Shown here: piece by piece, positions 22,110 through 34,574 of the stretch
Layout of the letters: every line of letters begins with the position of its first letter
Numbering within the stretch: position 1 is the first letter of the stretch
Assembly (NCBI GenBank): GCA_030674185.1
Contig: CM060307.1
Location: 46,373,681-46,437,680 of the forward strand
Direction: 5' to 3'
Length of the DNA stretch: 64,000 nt
Origin: Monoplex corrugatus
Lineage: Eukaryota > Mollusca > Gastropoda > Littorinimorpha > Ranellidae
Notes under the pieces: model-generated
Database searches by the model: none
Told to the model about the DNA's origin: nothing
Seen by the model: the letters and a program-made list of their open reading frames with translations, nothing else
Program-made: the position numbers and the translations under genes

Positions 22110-22860
22110 GAGAACCATCATGGCAGAACTTTCCCAGTTAGGGGAACGGAGGGAAGGCATAGCCTGACAGGACTGACCGTGGGATGGACGGAGCATCCAC
22201 GGGCCAAGCCGAAGGATCCGGGACTGGAAGAACATACAGATAAAGGCGGCGGTGGAATCTGGCAGCAAACAGGTCCACTTGTGATTTGAACCACGCTGCC
22301 CACACTGGCTCCAGAACTGCACAGACTAGTGCCCGTTCTGAGGGAAGAATCCTGTGGGAGCTGCTGACGGAGGCCTCAAGTATGTTCGTTTTTCCCGGGA
22401 CATGCATCGCTGAGATCCAAAAGGATTGTTCTACACATCAGAGTGGAAGCTGTTCGCTCTCTGAGACAAGGAGTGAGGGCGGGCGCCCCTTTGCTTGTTG
22501 ATGTAACAAGCCACAGTAGTGTTGTCCGTGTTGATGCATGTTTTCCCTTAAGAAAGGGGAGAAAGTCTCTGGGGGCTTGAAAGAACTGCCTCTAGTTCCA
22601 GCATGCTGATGTGACAGGAAAGGAGATCTTGTGACCATTGACCTGCTGCTGTCAGCAGGCCCACGTGGGCTCCCGGACAACAGGCCCACGTGGGCCCCCC
22701 CCCCCCCCCCTGTGTGGGCCCCCCCCCTGGGCCCCCCCACCCGGATTAGGACGCATCCGTGAACAAGTCCACTGAGGAGGGGGGGTGTGTGATAGGGACT
22801 CCCTGGGCTAGCTGGGACCGGGAGTGCCATTTGCTCACTGATGATTGGACCCAAGCGACC
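22110..22860 (-). pseudogene. DIRS RNase H and methyltransferase-like segments, frameshifted
   Basis: Reading 3' to 5' on the + strand, DLFTDAS (about 22746-22770) followed in another frame by CVLIRVGG corresponds to the RNase H opening 'TDASxxGWGG'. Further on, RILPSERALVCAVLEPVWAA and QVDLFAARF with DPSAWPVDAPSIP match the conserved 'VDLFAsrxN ... DPxAxxxDAxxxxW' section between RNase H and recombinase in DIRS elements. A C-rich run at 22697-22735 interrupts it. Confidence 0.75.
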
Positions 22861-22869
22861 CTGGGGAAT

Positions 22870-23450
22870 AGCCCTGAACTGGAAGAATCAGTTCCTCCAA
22901 ACGAATTGGAGGTACGTCCTGTCCCTTGGGTGAATAAGGAGATGGGTATACGCATATCTGAGATCAATGGACATCCCCCAATCGTCCGGGAGCAAGGCAT
23001 CACAGATGGACCTTGGGGTTTCCATCTGACAGTGTCTATGTGTCGGGACAGACTGCCCACAGCATCGCCTGTGGGGTGCTTGCCCTAGCCCCTTTGGGGC
23101 TGAAGGAGGCGCAAAATGTCTCCTGTGGAGGCCCCTGGGAAGGTGGGGGAGCCGCCGGAGCAGGGCGCTTTGCCGTGGGGCAAGCGGGACCGGAGTGAAG
23201 GGCGAGGTCCCTCCTGATTTCGTCCTGACTTTTGATAGTGGCCTGCACGTGGGTCCCAAAGAGGGAACCGGACCTAAGTGGCACAGCTCTCGAGGAAGCT
23301 CTGGCAGATGAAGAGCGGGTGACCGAAGATGGTAAGAGTACCGCATTTGGCCTTGACAGGACTGAATTGAGGTATAGTATGGCGAAGGGTATTGGCCGAG
23401 TACTTGAGGTCTTTCTGCCATGGATTGTATGGAAGCAACCATGCGGGAGA
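22870..23450 (-). pseudogene. DIRS reverse transcriptase fragment
   Basis: The frame ending at 22888 reads SIDLRYAYTHLLIHPRDRTY followed by LQFVWRN, the RT motif 'xxDLxDAYxHxPIHPxxRxxLxFxW' shared by DIRS reverse transcriptases. Upstream blocks are broken by frameshifts. The YxDD block was not identified, so it is degraded or lost. Confidence 0.8.
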
Positions 23451-23459
23451 GACAGGTGA

Positions 23460-24300
23460 CTGACGGAGAGAAACGGGCTCGTAATCTGGTTCCTGTAGAA
23501 CGGACACCAGACCACCCAAGAAGGAATCCACCACTGGATCCACTTCCAGACCCCTCCTGGCAGTCTCCTCCCAGTTTGCCAGGCAGCGCTGCGAGAGGGA
23601 GATATGCCGCTGCTGGGCCCGAGACCTCTCTTGCGCTAAGACGAGTTTATCCTGTGTGAGGGAGAGTGGCGACTCTGGAATGGCCTCATGGGCCGTGAGG
23701 ACCGCTCTGTGGAAAGGGAGTTTCTCTGGCCTCAGGAATTTCCCGTAAGCCAGAGCTCCAGGGAAGTCGGGCATGGAGCCTGGAAGGATGTCCTGTGCCT
23801 CAGTGCCCCTTACCTTGCTTTGGGCCCTCCTCACGAGTCAGCCACCAAGCCTGACTCTTTTAGGAAAGGGGAGGCTGGGGCTGTGAGAGGAAGGGCACCA
23901 AGGCGAGCTCTGCCATGGCAGGGCAGGGAGCCTTGGCCTCTTGTGCAGTGGACACGGCTCCAGGCAGGTGTGAGGTGAGCCATTGCACTGCTATGGAAAA
24001 TGAAAAGGAAGCGTGGGTAGAGCCCTCATCATCCGCTTTCGAGTCAGTGTCCCCCGGCCCGCCTACAGAGGAGGTGATGGACTGTGGAGTGCCCGATTGT
24101 GGGCAAACTCCAAACGGACTGGGGTCAGAAGCCCCGGGGAGCACCCCTGGGGAGGAATCCGACCTGGGGGGGGGGGGGTCCAGAGGGTGGTCAAGGTGGA
24201 CACCTGAAGGGTGGGGCGCCGGGCATAAAGCGGGGCCACCAAGTATACCCTGCGGACGAGGCAAGGGGAAATCGCATAGATGGGAAGTGCTGCCATGGCG
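23460..24300 (-). pseudogene. DIRS Gag-like region, function unassigned
   Basis: A minus-strand open stretch (about 23480-23834) reads FLRPEKLPFHRAVLTAHEAI, then LVLAQERSRAQQRHISLSQR. It sits upstream of RT where DIRS elements keep a Gag-like ORF. I recognise no specific Gag domain, so the call rests on position. Confidence 0.45.
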
Positions 24301-24390
24301 CCATGTACGGTGCCATGGGAGGCGTCATGGGCTGAGCCCATGGAGTTCCCAGATCCCCAGTGCCCAAGGGGCCAACCTGCTGAGGGTCGG

Positions 24391-25480
24391 TTGGCATTTG
24401 CCAAGACGACTAAGCGCTCTGTCCACAATGGGACAGAGATGTGCCAGCCCGCAGTGGGTTGCTTGGCATTTGCCAAGGCGACCAAGCACTCTGTCCGGAA
24501 TGGGACAGGAGGTTGGAGCGGGGCACAAGCAGGCTGCAGGGGAGGAAGGGAGACAACCTGGGCGGATCTACGATCGGACGCCCATAATAGGGGGGTTGTC
24601 TCCCTTGGCCTGCCTGGCGAACCAGGGGGTGAGCCATTTTCTGTCAAAGTGCTGGCCTTCCTGCCTCCTGAAGGAGACCCATACCCATGTCGCCCTTCAG
24701 CCATAGGGGCTGAAACAGTAGCAGCTGAACCGGGGTTGAGCTCTACTGAGAGGGCGAGTACGGAATCGACAGAGCCGCAACTGAGTCGATTACCGTGAGG
24801 GGCAGTGTGAAGGCCGCAAAATGACAAAAAGTCAACAGAGCCCAGCTGAGTTGAGGGCTCGTGGTCATGGCAACAGAACTGTAGTTGAGTTGCGATGACC
24901 AAGCCGGGGCGGACCTACGGTCTGACGTCCTCGGCAGGGGTGTTGTCACCCATGACCCACCTGGCTAAGCAGGGGGGTGAGCCTTTTTCAACAAATTGCT
25001 TGCCTTCCTGCCTCCCGAAGGAGACCCGTGCCCAGGTCGCCCTTAAGGCAGTGTGGCTGAAATGCGTGCAGCCTGAGCTGCACACAGGGGGCGAGCAGGT
25101 CGCCCTTCGGCCAGTGTGGCTGAAATGTGTGCAGCTGAGCTGTACGCAGGGGGCGATACGGAATCGACAGAACCGCAGCTCAGTTGATTACCGTGGGGGG
25201 CTACGAGAAGGCCGCAAGATGAAGAAAAGTCAACCCGCTGGTAATGGAGGAAGGGAGGCAATTGGGGCGGACCTACGGTCTGACGTCCATCAAATCGGGG
25301 TTGCCTCCCTTGACTCGCCTGGCGAGCCGTTTTTCGACAAAATGCTTGGCCTTCCTGCCTCCTGAAGAGACCCATATCCATGTCGCCCTACAGCCATAGG
25401 GCGAACGTAGAGCAGAACCGCAGTTGAGCTGTACTCAGGTGCGAGTACGGAACGACAACCGCAGTTGAGTCGATTACCGT
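24391..25480. repeat. tandem repeats in the DIRS leader
   Basis: Two kinds. A 72-base period occurs at 24391-24510, each unit starting with the palindrome TTGGCATTTGCCAA. A larger period of ~350 bases follows, marked by 'gggcggacctacggtctgac' or variants at about 24559, 24905 and 25264, each followed by 'ccttcctgcctcc' and 'gaatcgacagaaccgcag'-like segments. These lie in the 5' leader of the minus-strand element. Confidence 0.8.
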
Positions 25481-25878
25481 GAGGGGCAGTGTGAAAGCGC
25501 AAAATGACGAAAACTCAACATTACCAGCAGCAGAGTTGAGGGCTCGTGGTCACTGCAACAGAACCGCAGTTGAGTTGCGATGACTTCGAGAGAGTGAGAG
25601 AGAGTAGACGAAGGAGATAGAGGAGGGAGAGACAAAGGTGAAGAGAGAGCGGGTTTGGCGCACCGGGCAAACCTCCGGTCTGAGGGTTGGAGAATTCCGT
25701 GTACGAAATCTTCTTAACCCTCGCTTCGCCACCCAAACGCTTCACTTAAGTTTCTCCCTTACACGAAAACATAGGCAAGACAATACAAAACAGCAATGAC
25801 AATCGATCGATTGCAAGCAAAGTAGCAAAATACTTAGCTGCTCAGAGCATACGAGGCAAGCTGGAAGATGGCTGCCGA

Positions 25879-26008
25879 GAAAAGAGGAAGAGCACATGCG
25901 CATGCGCAAGACATGGATACTCTCAGAGTTATGGTCCTTTCGGACTTTATTGTTTACGAGGCAGGAATGGCAAATCGCTGCCGCTTATTGCATCAGTGAG
26001 CCACGGTA
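25879..26008 (-). repeat. DIRS right inverted terminal repeat
   Basis: Reverse complement of 20813-20942 with one visible difference. It contains the same TGCGCATGCGCA palindrome at 25897-25908. Confidence 0.95.
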
Positions 26009-26024
26009 CAGTACGTGTAATTAA

Positions 26025-28950
26025 AGTGTCGTTTTGTAGAGTGAGTCATACCTGATAACATTGTCAAGCAAGATGTCCATGATTTAAATATGTTAAGATC
26101 TATCCAATACAAGGAAGAAAAGAATTGCCAATTGTATCATTAGTTTTGAATGGGTAACTCAACTATTATTGTGAACACAGATTGTGCTTACTTTCAATGC
26201 ATGCTAAAACACTGCCAGAACCACAGCAGCATTCCAAATACATAAAAGATCCACCCATATAAACTTTATTAGCCACACTTTCCATTATACGCTTTCACAT
26301 GCAATATTCTGTGTGTGATTTTCAAGCAAAGAGGTGTATGTCAAATGGTCTTAACGAGCTGTTGGAGTTACAGTTACTTGTTTCAGATGAAATTCTACTG
26401 TTCTATCTAAACAGATGTGTTCCTGCAGTTCAGTATCGCACCACATCTTTTTGCTTCCTATGTTATTTTTTTGTTACCTATTTAACCACGGACATTATTT
26501 AGCTACCCAATACCCATTTTTGTGCTCTCAGTGCACACATGCTCTTCATTTGTCTCATGCACAAGATCAATATCCAGACCACCTTACAATTTAGTGGAGA
26601 TTTACATGCCTGTGCAGCTCATGAATCACATCTTTCATTTTGAGAAGTGAAAATATAAATGTAAACAGAACTTTTAAAATCAAACCAGCAATGCATTGGA
26701 AAGATGCATGTGAAAATGAGCATTAGCTGTTACAGAGAAGAATATTGTTGTGCACAATAACACTTGACATAATAATTCAAAACAGAGATAATCTCAAAAG
26801 ACAAAACACAACTCATTGTCATTTTATTTATTTCTCATTTTCATCATCAATAATAATATACATGTGACAAGAACAAGAATCGGTTATTTCTCATTAAGGA
26901 AATAATTACGTGGATCTAAATGAAATAATGAAATCATACACAATAGTGACAGACAAAATTACAGGAAAAATTACAAGGGACCCATTTTCAGAATCAAGCA
27001 GTGTGGGGTCACTCACTTTTCTTCCAGTTCCAGTTAACAGGATCCTATAGCTAAATATTTAATACACAAAAAGGCAACGTCAAGCATAATCTGGTTTTAG
27101 TTTCAAAAGATGGCATGATAGTTTAATGCTACAGTAGCCCAAGGAAAAGGCTGACTTTTTAAGCACAAACAGAAGTTCCGTTTACAGGTCCAAACTTAAG
27201 GACTATTCGGAGGGAAAACTAATAAAAGTTATATGAATTTTAATCACAATTCAGTGCATAACAATAAGATAAGACTTACATTCACACACTGATGACTCTG
27301 TGACACAAATGCTGCCTTTTCGTGTTAATACAATTCGTCCAGAATAAGCCGAGTGGTCAACAAATACACCTCCATCTCATCATGCAAGGACTGACTTAAA
27401 CAAAACAAACAAAAATCACAAAGAAAAACAAAACAAAAATTAAAGCTTGTCTACACAGATTAAATACTGCTCCCTAACTGCAAACTTCTGATATTACAAG
27501 AGGTACATGTTAAATAAAAAAATTTTTTTAAAAGTCTCTAGGAAAATAATCTATCCTGAATCTTTTCATCACTTTGGGCATCTCAAGTTGACCATAGGTG
27601 TTCACAACTGTAGCCAAGTCCAGGCAACAAGCTGTCATAACGACTACTTGACTACTTAAGTCTTTCACGACAGCCAGTGCGCACCGTGGTGAGTTCCCAG
27701 CTGCTGGGCCGTCGGCGTTTGTTTTCTTCCCCGCTGACGCACCATTTTTACTACTATTCTATTATATTTTAGAGCTACTAAAGAATGATAAATGGCAAAG
27801 TATTTGATATTACCAGAAAGCTCAAAATGTGATCTTTGCGAGCATACTATTTTCAAATAAGAAATTCCAACACTTATACGCACTGTTACAACAAGAACAA
27901 CGCAGATCACGGAGTATAAACCAGACGCATGCTCACGTCTCAGTAGTAACTGTACTGAACTCTAGAGAAAGCTTTGAAACCTCTCTCTCTCTCTCTCTCT
28001 TTTCCCTCTCCCACTCTCTCTCTCTTTCCCTCTCCCACTCTCTCTCTTTCTTTCTCTCACACACCGAGTGAGCGAGCGAGCAAGGAGGAGAGAGAGAGAA
28101 GAGAGAGAGAGAGAGAGCAGTCAACTTAAACGGTAAAGTTTATAATAACTCGTGAATTCCCACACCTAGTACCTAGCAGACAGTTTATCAAGGAAAAAAG
28201 TGCAGACCTAACACATGGCATTGGAATTTCCTGGTCAGGGGGGTCACTTTATTCCGTTATCAGTCAGAGCATCAAGTGTAAAGCTACACCAATAAAACAC
28301 AGACTCTGTCCCTTAGCTAAAACCTTCTGCTAAACAGTACTGGTAGTTGTTCCGGATATTCTTTACAGTGAAAGCTGCCAGAATTTTTCAAACTTGACCG
28401 GCACTATATGGCCGGTGCATCTGTAGGGAACAGATGCCTTACTGGCACCAGGGATATGGTGCAGCAGGAGGGAACTTTTTCAGCATCGGCTCCCGGTGCA
28501 TCGCGAAAAGGTTAAGGCAAATGTAGCCAACTGGATGATGGAACGTTTGCACAGCTCTTTTCTGAATCAAGCAAAAAGTTACTAAGCTATGACAGTCTAG
28601 TAAAGCTACCCTGAGGCCATCGGGTGTTCTTCTGGTTTATCTTAAGAAGTGTGCAGTAGTGCTTTAACTGTCCAAGGGCAAAGCACAGTAGCACAATCTG
28701 CCGGGAAGAGCACTGGTAAAAGCACAGAGCTTGATCCTGGTGTCTAATACAGCAGCTAAGATTACATATCTTAGGCAATAAACCTGAATGAGCTAGTAAA
28801 AATGAGTGTCAGTTACCAGATGTCTAACTGATTAAAAGAGAAAGAGCAAAAATCTACTCTATGTGACTTTGGTGTTGAAGAATAGGACATTCCCAAAATT
28901 GTGTCAATAGATCTGGCCCACACAATCATACTGGATTGGATTGGATTCAT
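26025..28950. other. intergenic DNA between convergent genes
   Basis: AT-rich, without recognisable genes. It includes a CT-rich microsatellite with a nearby GA-rich tract (27980-28118), which can pair as an inverted repeat. A local hairpin-prone segment lies near 28398-28450 ('gcactatatggccggtgc'). Confidence 0.45.
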
Positions 28951-28957
28951 AGCAATA

Positions 28958-29176
28958 CCTCTTGACTCCCTCACCCTATCCACAACTTTCCTGCACTATC
29001 AGCCATGACAGCAAACCTTATCTACCACTTCCTACACTATCAGCCACAACAGCAAAGCAAAGTGTTAACCCTCTGACTCTCACCCTATTCACCAACTTTT
29101 TTTCAGCCATGATAGCAAAGCAAAACATTGTGGAGAAATCTTGCCGACAAAAGGGGAGGGAGTCGAAGGGTTAAGT
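28958..29176. mobile_element. TTAA foldback element, diverged copy
   Basis: Has CTTGACTCCCTCACCCTATCC at its left, several 'cagccatgatagcaaagcaaa' variants, and ends GGAGTCGAAGGGTTAA at about 29174. The inner hairpin is lost; the left half appears internally duplicated. Confidence 0.65.
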
Positions 29177-29282
29177 GGAATTTTTCTGTGTGAAAAGGGG
29201 TCGTTCTCCCCTGGGTAAGCATGTCGCCAAAGTATAGTGCCTCTCCCACCTTTTTTATTTTCTCTTTACACTTCTTACTTTT

Positions 29283-29512
<230 letters not shown>

Positions 29513-29887
29513 TGTTTTAACTTTTCTGTTCATGCATACCGGCTCACCCCTATCAGAGTAAACACTGCACAAAATTATGCCAGGACCACCTCTCTGCTGT
29601 CACAGACTCCACATGCACAAAGTGCATCCTGTAAAGGGATTTCAGTCTCATTCAAAAGACTAGCACCCAGACTACCATTCAATGTCCAGTGGAGGGGGTA
29701 GAAAAATCCTCGTCCAGACTCAAATCATAGACCTTGGGCTTCTCTCGTTTCTCAAGCAGGGGCTCAGACCACTGGTCCTCACACTAACATTTAGGCAGAT
29801 GCCCTGTGCCCTGGTCTGAAGGACTGAAGGAGATTGGGCAGGGTCGAGGACAAATGATCCTTACTGACTTGCTGCATCCTCCACAAG

Positions 29888-29939
29888 TGTGTGTGTGTGT
29901 GTATGTGTGTGTGCGTGCGTGGTGCGTGTGTGTGTGTGT

Positions 29940-29996
<57 letters not shown>

Positions 29997-30036
29997 TGTG
30001 TGTGTGGTGTGTGTCGTGTGTGTTGTCTGAGGTATG

Positions 30037-30079
<43 letters not shown>

Positions 30080-30182
30080 GTGTGTGTGTGTTAGTGTGTG
30101 TGAGTGTGTGTGTGTGTGTGTGTTTGTGTGGTTGTGTGTGTGTGTGTGTGTGTGGTGTGTGTGTGTGTGTGTGTGTGTGATG
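29888..30182. repeat. (GT)n microsatellite
   Basis: Compound GT tract with short interruptions, followed by a poly-A/poly-G junction at 30222-30249. Confidence 0.95.
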
Positions 30183-30342
30183 GCGGATGTGAATTTCCTT
30201 ATCTGCTGACCTCTGCTGACCAAAAAAAAAAAAAAAAAGGGGGGGGGGGATTTGTCAAATTTAGATCAAAAGTAGGTAAAAAGTAAAAGTTTGTCCCACA
30301 CCTCTTGTGTAACAGGGAAGAGAGAAGATAGATACCACAATT

Positions 30343-30470
30343 TGTTCTTCAGAGCCAGAATTATGAGGTGATGCCCATTTTCTCTCCCCTGCTGCTTTAT
30401 CTTCTTTAACCCTAAAGATCAGATAGATACCCATTCACAGCCGTGTGGACTGGAGGCCACTCGCACAGTT
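30343..30470 (-). mobile_element. SINE-like family B, partial copy
   Basis: Body fragment related to 31.77-31.98 and 40.70-40.93 kb: 'tatgaggtgatgccca', 'cctgctgctttatcttc' and 'tacccattcacagccgtg' appear in the same order. The tRNA-like head is absent. Confidence 0.55.
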
Positions 30471-30652
30471 TTACCCACTCAGGGTCCAAAATGCCCTGTT
30501 CTATTGGAAGAAGCTCATTCTCACTCATGAATGAAGATGGGAAAAGATTAATGCATGGCAATGTAACTAGTCCAGAAAACAAAATCAATCCAAGCAAACA
30601 GGAAATAAAACCGACTGAAAATTTCTCAAACAAACTTCTACAGGTCAGTATG

Positions 30653-31170
30653 TGAGTGGTGAAATAGCAATCCAACATCAGATACAAATTTCAAATCACA
30701 AATAAAGAGTAAAATAAAAATACACGAGAAAAACCAAACAGACTACTAAGTGAGTAGTCAAATAGGAAACAATCTAAAAATTGGATACAAATTCCAAATA
30801 ACAAAAATAAAAAGAGCAAAATGCAAATACAAGAGAAAATTAGACTACTGAATAGGTGAGTAAAACAGACAAACAATCTAAAATTAGATACAAAATGCAA
30901 ATAACAAATAAAGAGCAAAATAAAAATACAAGAGAAAAACAGACAGACTACTGAGTATGAGTAGTAAAGTAGCAAACAATCTAACATTAGATACAAATTC
31001 ATTCCAAACAACAAATAAAGAGCAAAATACAAGAGAAAACCAAACAGACTACTGAGTAGGTGAGCAGTAAAACAGAAAACAATCTACAATTAGAAACAAA
31101 TTCCATAAAACAAGTACAGAACAAAACATAAATGCAATAGAAAATCACACAGACTGACAGCAGGTGGGAA
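30653..31170. repeat. tandem repeat, ~103 bp unit, five copies
   Basis: Unit begins about 'gtgagtagtaaaatagcaaa', continues 'caatctaaaattagatac' and ends 'aaaccaaacagactactgag'. Starts lie near 30653, 30751, 30858, 30958 and 31061. Adenine-rich; diverged between copies. Confidence 0.9.
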
Positions 31171-31566
31171 ATGAGAAAAAAACTGATACAGTGGTAGGCT
31201 TGGACAAAACCAAGCTAACAGCAGTATTAGTCAAGATCAAGCAAACAGCAAGGTCCCAAATTTATACAGGACTGAGGTGGCAGAAAGCTGAAACATGAAG
31301 GCCATGCGATCAGAAACACCAAAACAGATCTGACATCGATGGTCCTGCAGGGGAAAGTTACATCAAGGAGAAAAAAGGGGATGACCACACACCTCCTATT
31401 TCAATAACATCACTGAGGTCTCCGGTCTGGGGATCCAGGAGGTTGCCCACGTCTCAATCATGTGACCTGGAGAAGACTTATGACGTCAAGCGTGGCTCCT
31501 ACCATTGATCCCAGTGAGGGAGAGAGGTGAGGTGAGATGAGGTGAGGTGGCAAATACTTTTTTCCT

Positions 31567-31714
31567 TTAACCTTTGACTCCCACGCCCTATCAAGTCCTT
31601 CATCCTATCCACCAGCTTCCTACACATGGAGGACTGAAAGGATTAAGTTTTTGCTTCCCTGTCATGGCTGATAACGTGGAAAGCTGACATAAAGAGCGAG
31701 GGAGTCAAAAGGTT
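31567..31714. mobile_element. TTAA foldback element, diverged copy
   Basis: Starts TTTAACCTTTGACTCCCACG and ends GGGAGTCAAAAGGTTAA, with 'tcctatccaccagcttcct' inside. Part of the inner hairpin is lost. Confidence 0.75.
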
Positions 31715-31769
31715 AATAGACCCCATTTGCATGGAGGTACACAAAGCATCTCTTCAAGAGGGAGACACC

Positions 31770-31982
31770 TCAGTTTTCCTCAGAACCAACATTATGAGGA
31801 TACTGCCTATCTCATCTCCCTTGCTGCTTTACCTTCCCTCATCCTGAACATGATTAATTACCCACTGACAACTGGGTGGACAAGAAGCCGCACACACAAA
31901 GATGTCACAGAATCAGACTTGAACTTATGCAATCAAGACTGGAAGGCAGGAGCTCAATCTCTTTGCCAACCAGGCTTCAAAA
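31770..31982 (-). mobile_element. SINE-like family B copy with tRNA-like head
   Basis: Read on the minus strand it starts GCCTGGTTGGCAAAGAGATT, an A-box-like start, with GTTCAAGTCTG about 45 bases later as a B-box-like motif. The body follows, with 'ccagttgtcagtgggtaatt' and 'gggaaggtaaagcagcaagg'. The same head and body occur at 40.70-40.93 kb and the head alone at 54.50-54.58 kb. Confidence 0.65.
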
Positions 31983-34438
31983 TAAACAGTAGCAGAACTG
32001 ACAGAAGAGAACATACAAGACTGAACAATACACACAAATCAATAAATAACTACAAGTCTAATAAGATAAAATGAGAGAGAAAAAATCTAGGATGGCATAC
32101 ACTGAGCAAGCCGAGTCATGCTTTCACGCATATTTCAAGCATATGATGGTAACATTCTAAGAAAAAATATTCAGCAATGACAACAAATTTGGGTCCAGAA
32201 AAATATAGTGGAAAACACAACTAAACCAGTAAAGTTACTCAAACATTACAAAACACACATGCGCACATGCACACACACACACACACGTGCACACACACAT
32301 ATGCATGCATGGACGCACACTCAACAACCATTGGCCCATCACCTCAGTTTTAGAACGCATGCATATACTTTTGTTAGACCAACATTCAAGTACTTCAGTG
32401 CTGTCTCAAGACTCCCATACTGACCAAACCCTTAAAGCTGTAAAGCCATGAAGTCAAAATCAGCAGCATGAACTTAGGCACAAAACATCCACACGTGACC
32501 ACAATTTTTATGTTTCATTTCTGCAAATGTGTCGCATAACAGAAAAACGATAATCCTTCTGATGCTATATTAGCAGATAAAACTTCAAGTTCCAATTTGT
32601 GATAAAGAAAAAAATTGAACACAATTACAAAACTTGTAATGTACTTTTCACCTTTAGCAACTTTTGATGGCACGAGTCCTCACAGGAGTTGACAATTATT
32701 GTCAACTGCAGATGACATGCTGTCAGACAACATGGGAAACTGTAGTTGACCCGGATATCCAACCTTTTTCACTTCTCTTTTCTGTATGAAGCATGTGCAA
32801 GATTGATGGGGAGCTTCCAAAGTGACAACAGTTCAAGTGTCACCATTTAGCCCTGATATGGCTCTAGTAGTCGGCTGGGCTATTAGCAATATGAAGTGTC
32901 ACCATCTAGAGCTCTGCTTACATAAGCATCATGTAACTAACTGTCTGAGACCAGCACGGGATGGAAGAGAAGTTATGAAAAGGTTAACTGATAAAACTAC
33001 ACATCCAGACAGCTATCCATGTCATTTTACACAGACATGTTATTATCAAGTAGTGGTGCTTGCCCCCACACAAGTACAATCTACAGAAAAACTGGGTTCT
33101 AAAAACACAAAAGAAATGCATTACATTTCTAACACCATGCAAATTCCTCTGGCTGAATACCACGTAATTGCAAACACTGGCAACAACTGATGTACAAATA
33201 AATACAGTCAAAAAATGAACACTGACTGACATCTGCAAAAAAAAATAATCAGGTTTCTGAAATGTAGGTGAACGTTTGGACACATTGGTTAAAAATGAAT
33301 ATAAATGTCTTTTTAACAAAACAAAAAAACTTTCTGTCTGCATTTCTTCAAATCTTTCCTGGGTAAAAATTAAGAGCAAAAAAAAAACCTAAACAAACTA
33401 AGCATTATTTCACACACTGCTATATGAATCTATTACTGTCAGCAAGGTTTTTTGTTTGTTTGTTTGTTCTTTTGGTTTGGTTTGGTTTGAGGAGGGTGCA
33501 AGTTTTATTTTCCACAGAGTGGAAGATACAAGTAGTGGGAATCTTTGCTATTTGTATTAAAAAAATCAGATGGACAGGATGATGTATGCATTATTCTACC
33601 TGATAGTATTATTCTTTTAATGTGAAAAGTATTATGCTTTTGATGTCAATTAGTCATCATGATTTGTCTCTGGCACCATTAATGAAGTCACACATTGCAT
33701 TATGTGTAAGCATCAATTTCTGCATTGCTGTGCTCTTAGATTACACGTACTCCAATGGTCTACAGCACACCATCACACACACAGAGAAACACACACACAC
33801 AAAGCCACACTGGCAAGCATCTTTATAAACAGCATTTCAAGTCCTTTTACATTCGCATCAATGAAAGACTGGTCCATTCCAAAATCCCATTCACAATCAT
33901 ACTATTTTAAGTCAGTCAAGAATATAAGACTGCATTATTCATACCATGGATACAACTGTGATATGATAAACAAGATCTATCATTCTATGGCTACATTCCA
34001 CATCTCTTAAAGAGTTTATGTCTACATGTCCCTACAATACACCTGCCTGGTTATACATGATTCAGGCATCTGTCATCTTTCACACAAGTCTACATATATA
34101 TGATTAATACATTCAAACAGTTCAGACTCATGACAATAAATTATCTCCAATACCCGAAATGGCAAGTTAACCGGGACATCTGTCAAAAGGCCACAGGGCC
34201 CAGGCACTTACCTATGTTTTAATCTTTTGACTCACTCAACCTATCCACCAACTTCCACAAGCTTCATGCCGAAAGTTAGTTAATAAATAAGCTGTGGGAA
34301 TCAAATGACATCTGACACCTGGTTCCATTTATACTTTTGTAGCCCTGAGTCAACTGCACATTTTCACATAGCCCGCTGCACGTTTTCACGTCTTCTACTT
34401 GCAGAACAGTTTCACCCTGCCCCAGGTAAGAGTGTACG
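31983..34438. other. intergenic DNA, probable WDR24 3' UTR at its right
   Basis: No separate gene recognised. A CA-rich stretch lies at 32255-32310 and a GTTT-rich stretch at 33448-33490. On the minus strand an AATAAA (plus-strand TTTATT at 33504-33509) lies about 930 bases past the WDR24 stop and is a candidate polyadenylation signal. A diverged foldback-like segment lies at 34220-34305. Confidence 0.4.
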
Positions 34439-34574
34439 TCATGAATATTCGCAGTTGTGACCACAGCCGGCAGGACACAAGCTGTTAGAGGTGAGCCATT
34501 CCTGTATGTGATGAATATGTCCCCCATGCAGGCAGCCTTGACACCACACAAACACTCCTTTCACCGGGTGATGG
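34439..34574 (-). CDS. WDR24: WDR24 terminal exon, zinc-binding C-terminus
   Basis: Encodes (C)[20 protein letters not shown], then [12 protein letters not shown] and TGA at 34439-34441. Acceptor TTCACAG on the minus strand. This is nearly identical in pattern to the human C-terminus (CQGCxHGGH, CPAGCGHxCEYS). Confidence 0.97.

Larger units (their letters stand above)
20771..26024 (-). mobile_element. DIRS-type tyrosine-recombinase retrotransposon, decayed
   Basis: About 5.25 kb. Inverted terminal repeats of 130 bp (20813-20942 and 25879-26008) differ at about one position. Each is extended outward by a unique end (20771-20812 left, 26009-26024 right). A 91-bp internal complementary region (21011-21101) joins the complements of both unique ends, the hallmark of DIRS elements, which replicate through a circular intermediate. 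On the minus strand the order is leader with tandem repeats, Gag-like region, reverse transcriptase, RNase H, methyltransferase-like segment, tyrosine recombinase, internal complementary region. Many frameshifts and stops show that the coding part is dead. No target duplication is expected for this class. Confidence 0.9.

Noticed and set aside
24063..24902. Open frames of 263-279 codons on both strands in the GC-rich part of the DIRS element
   Set aside because: GC-rich tandem leader repeats produce overlapping open frames on both strands; no motif supports a protein.
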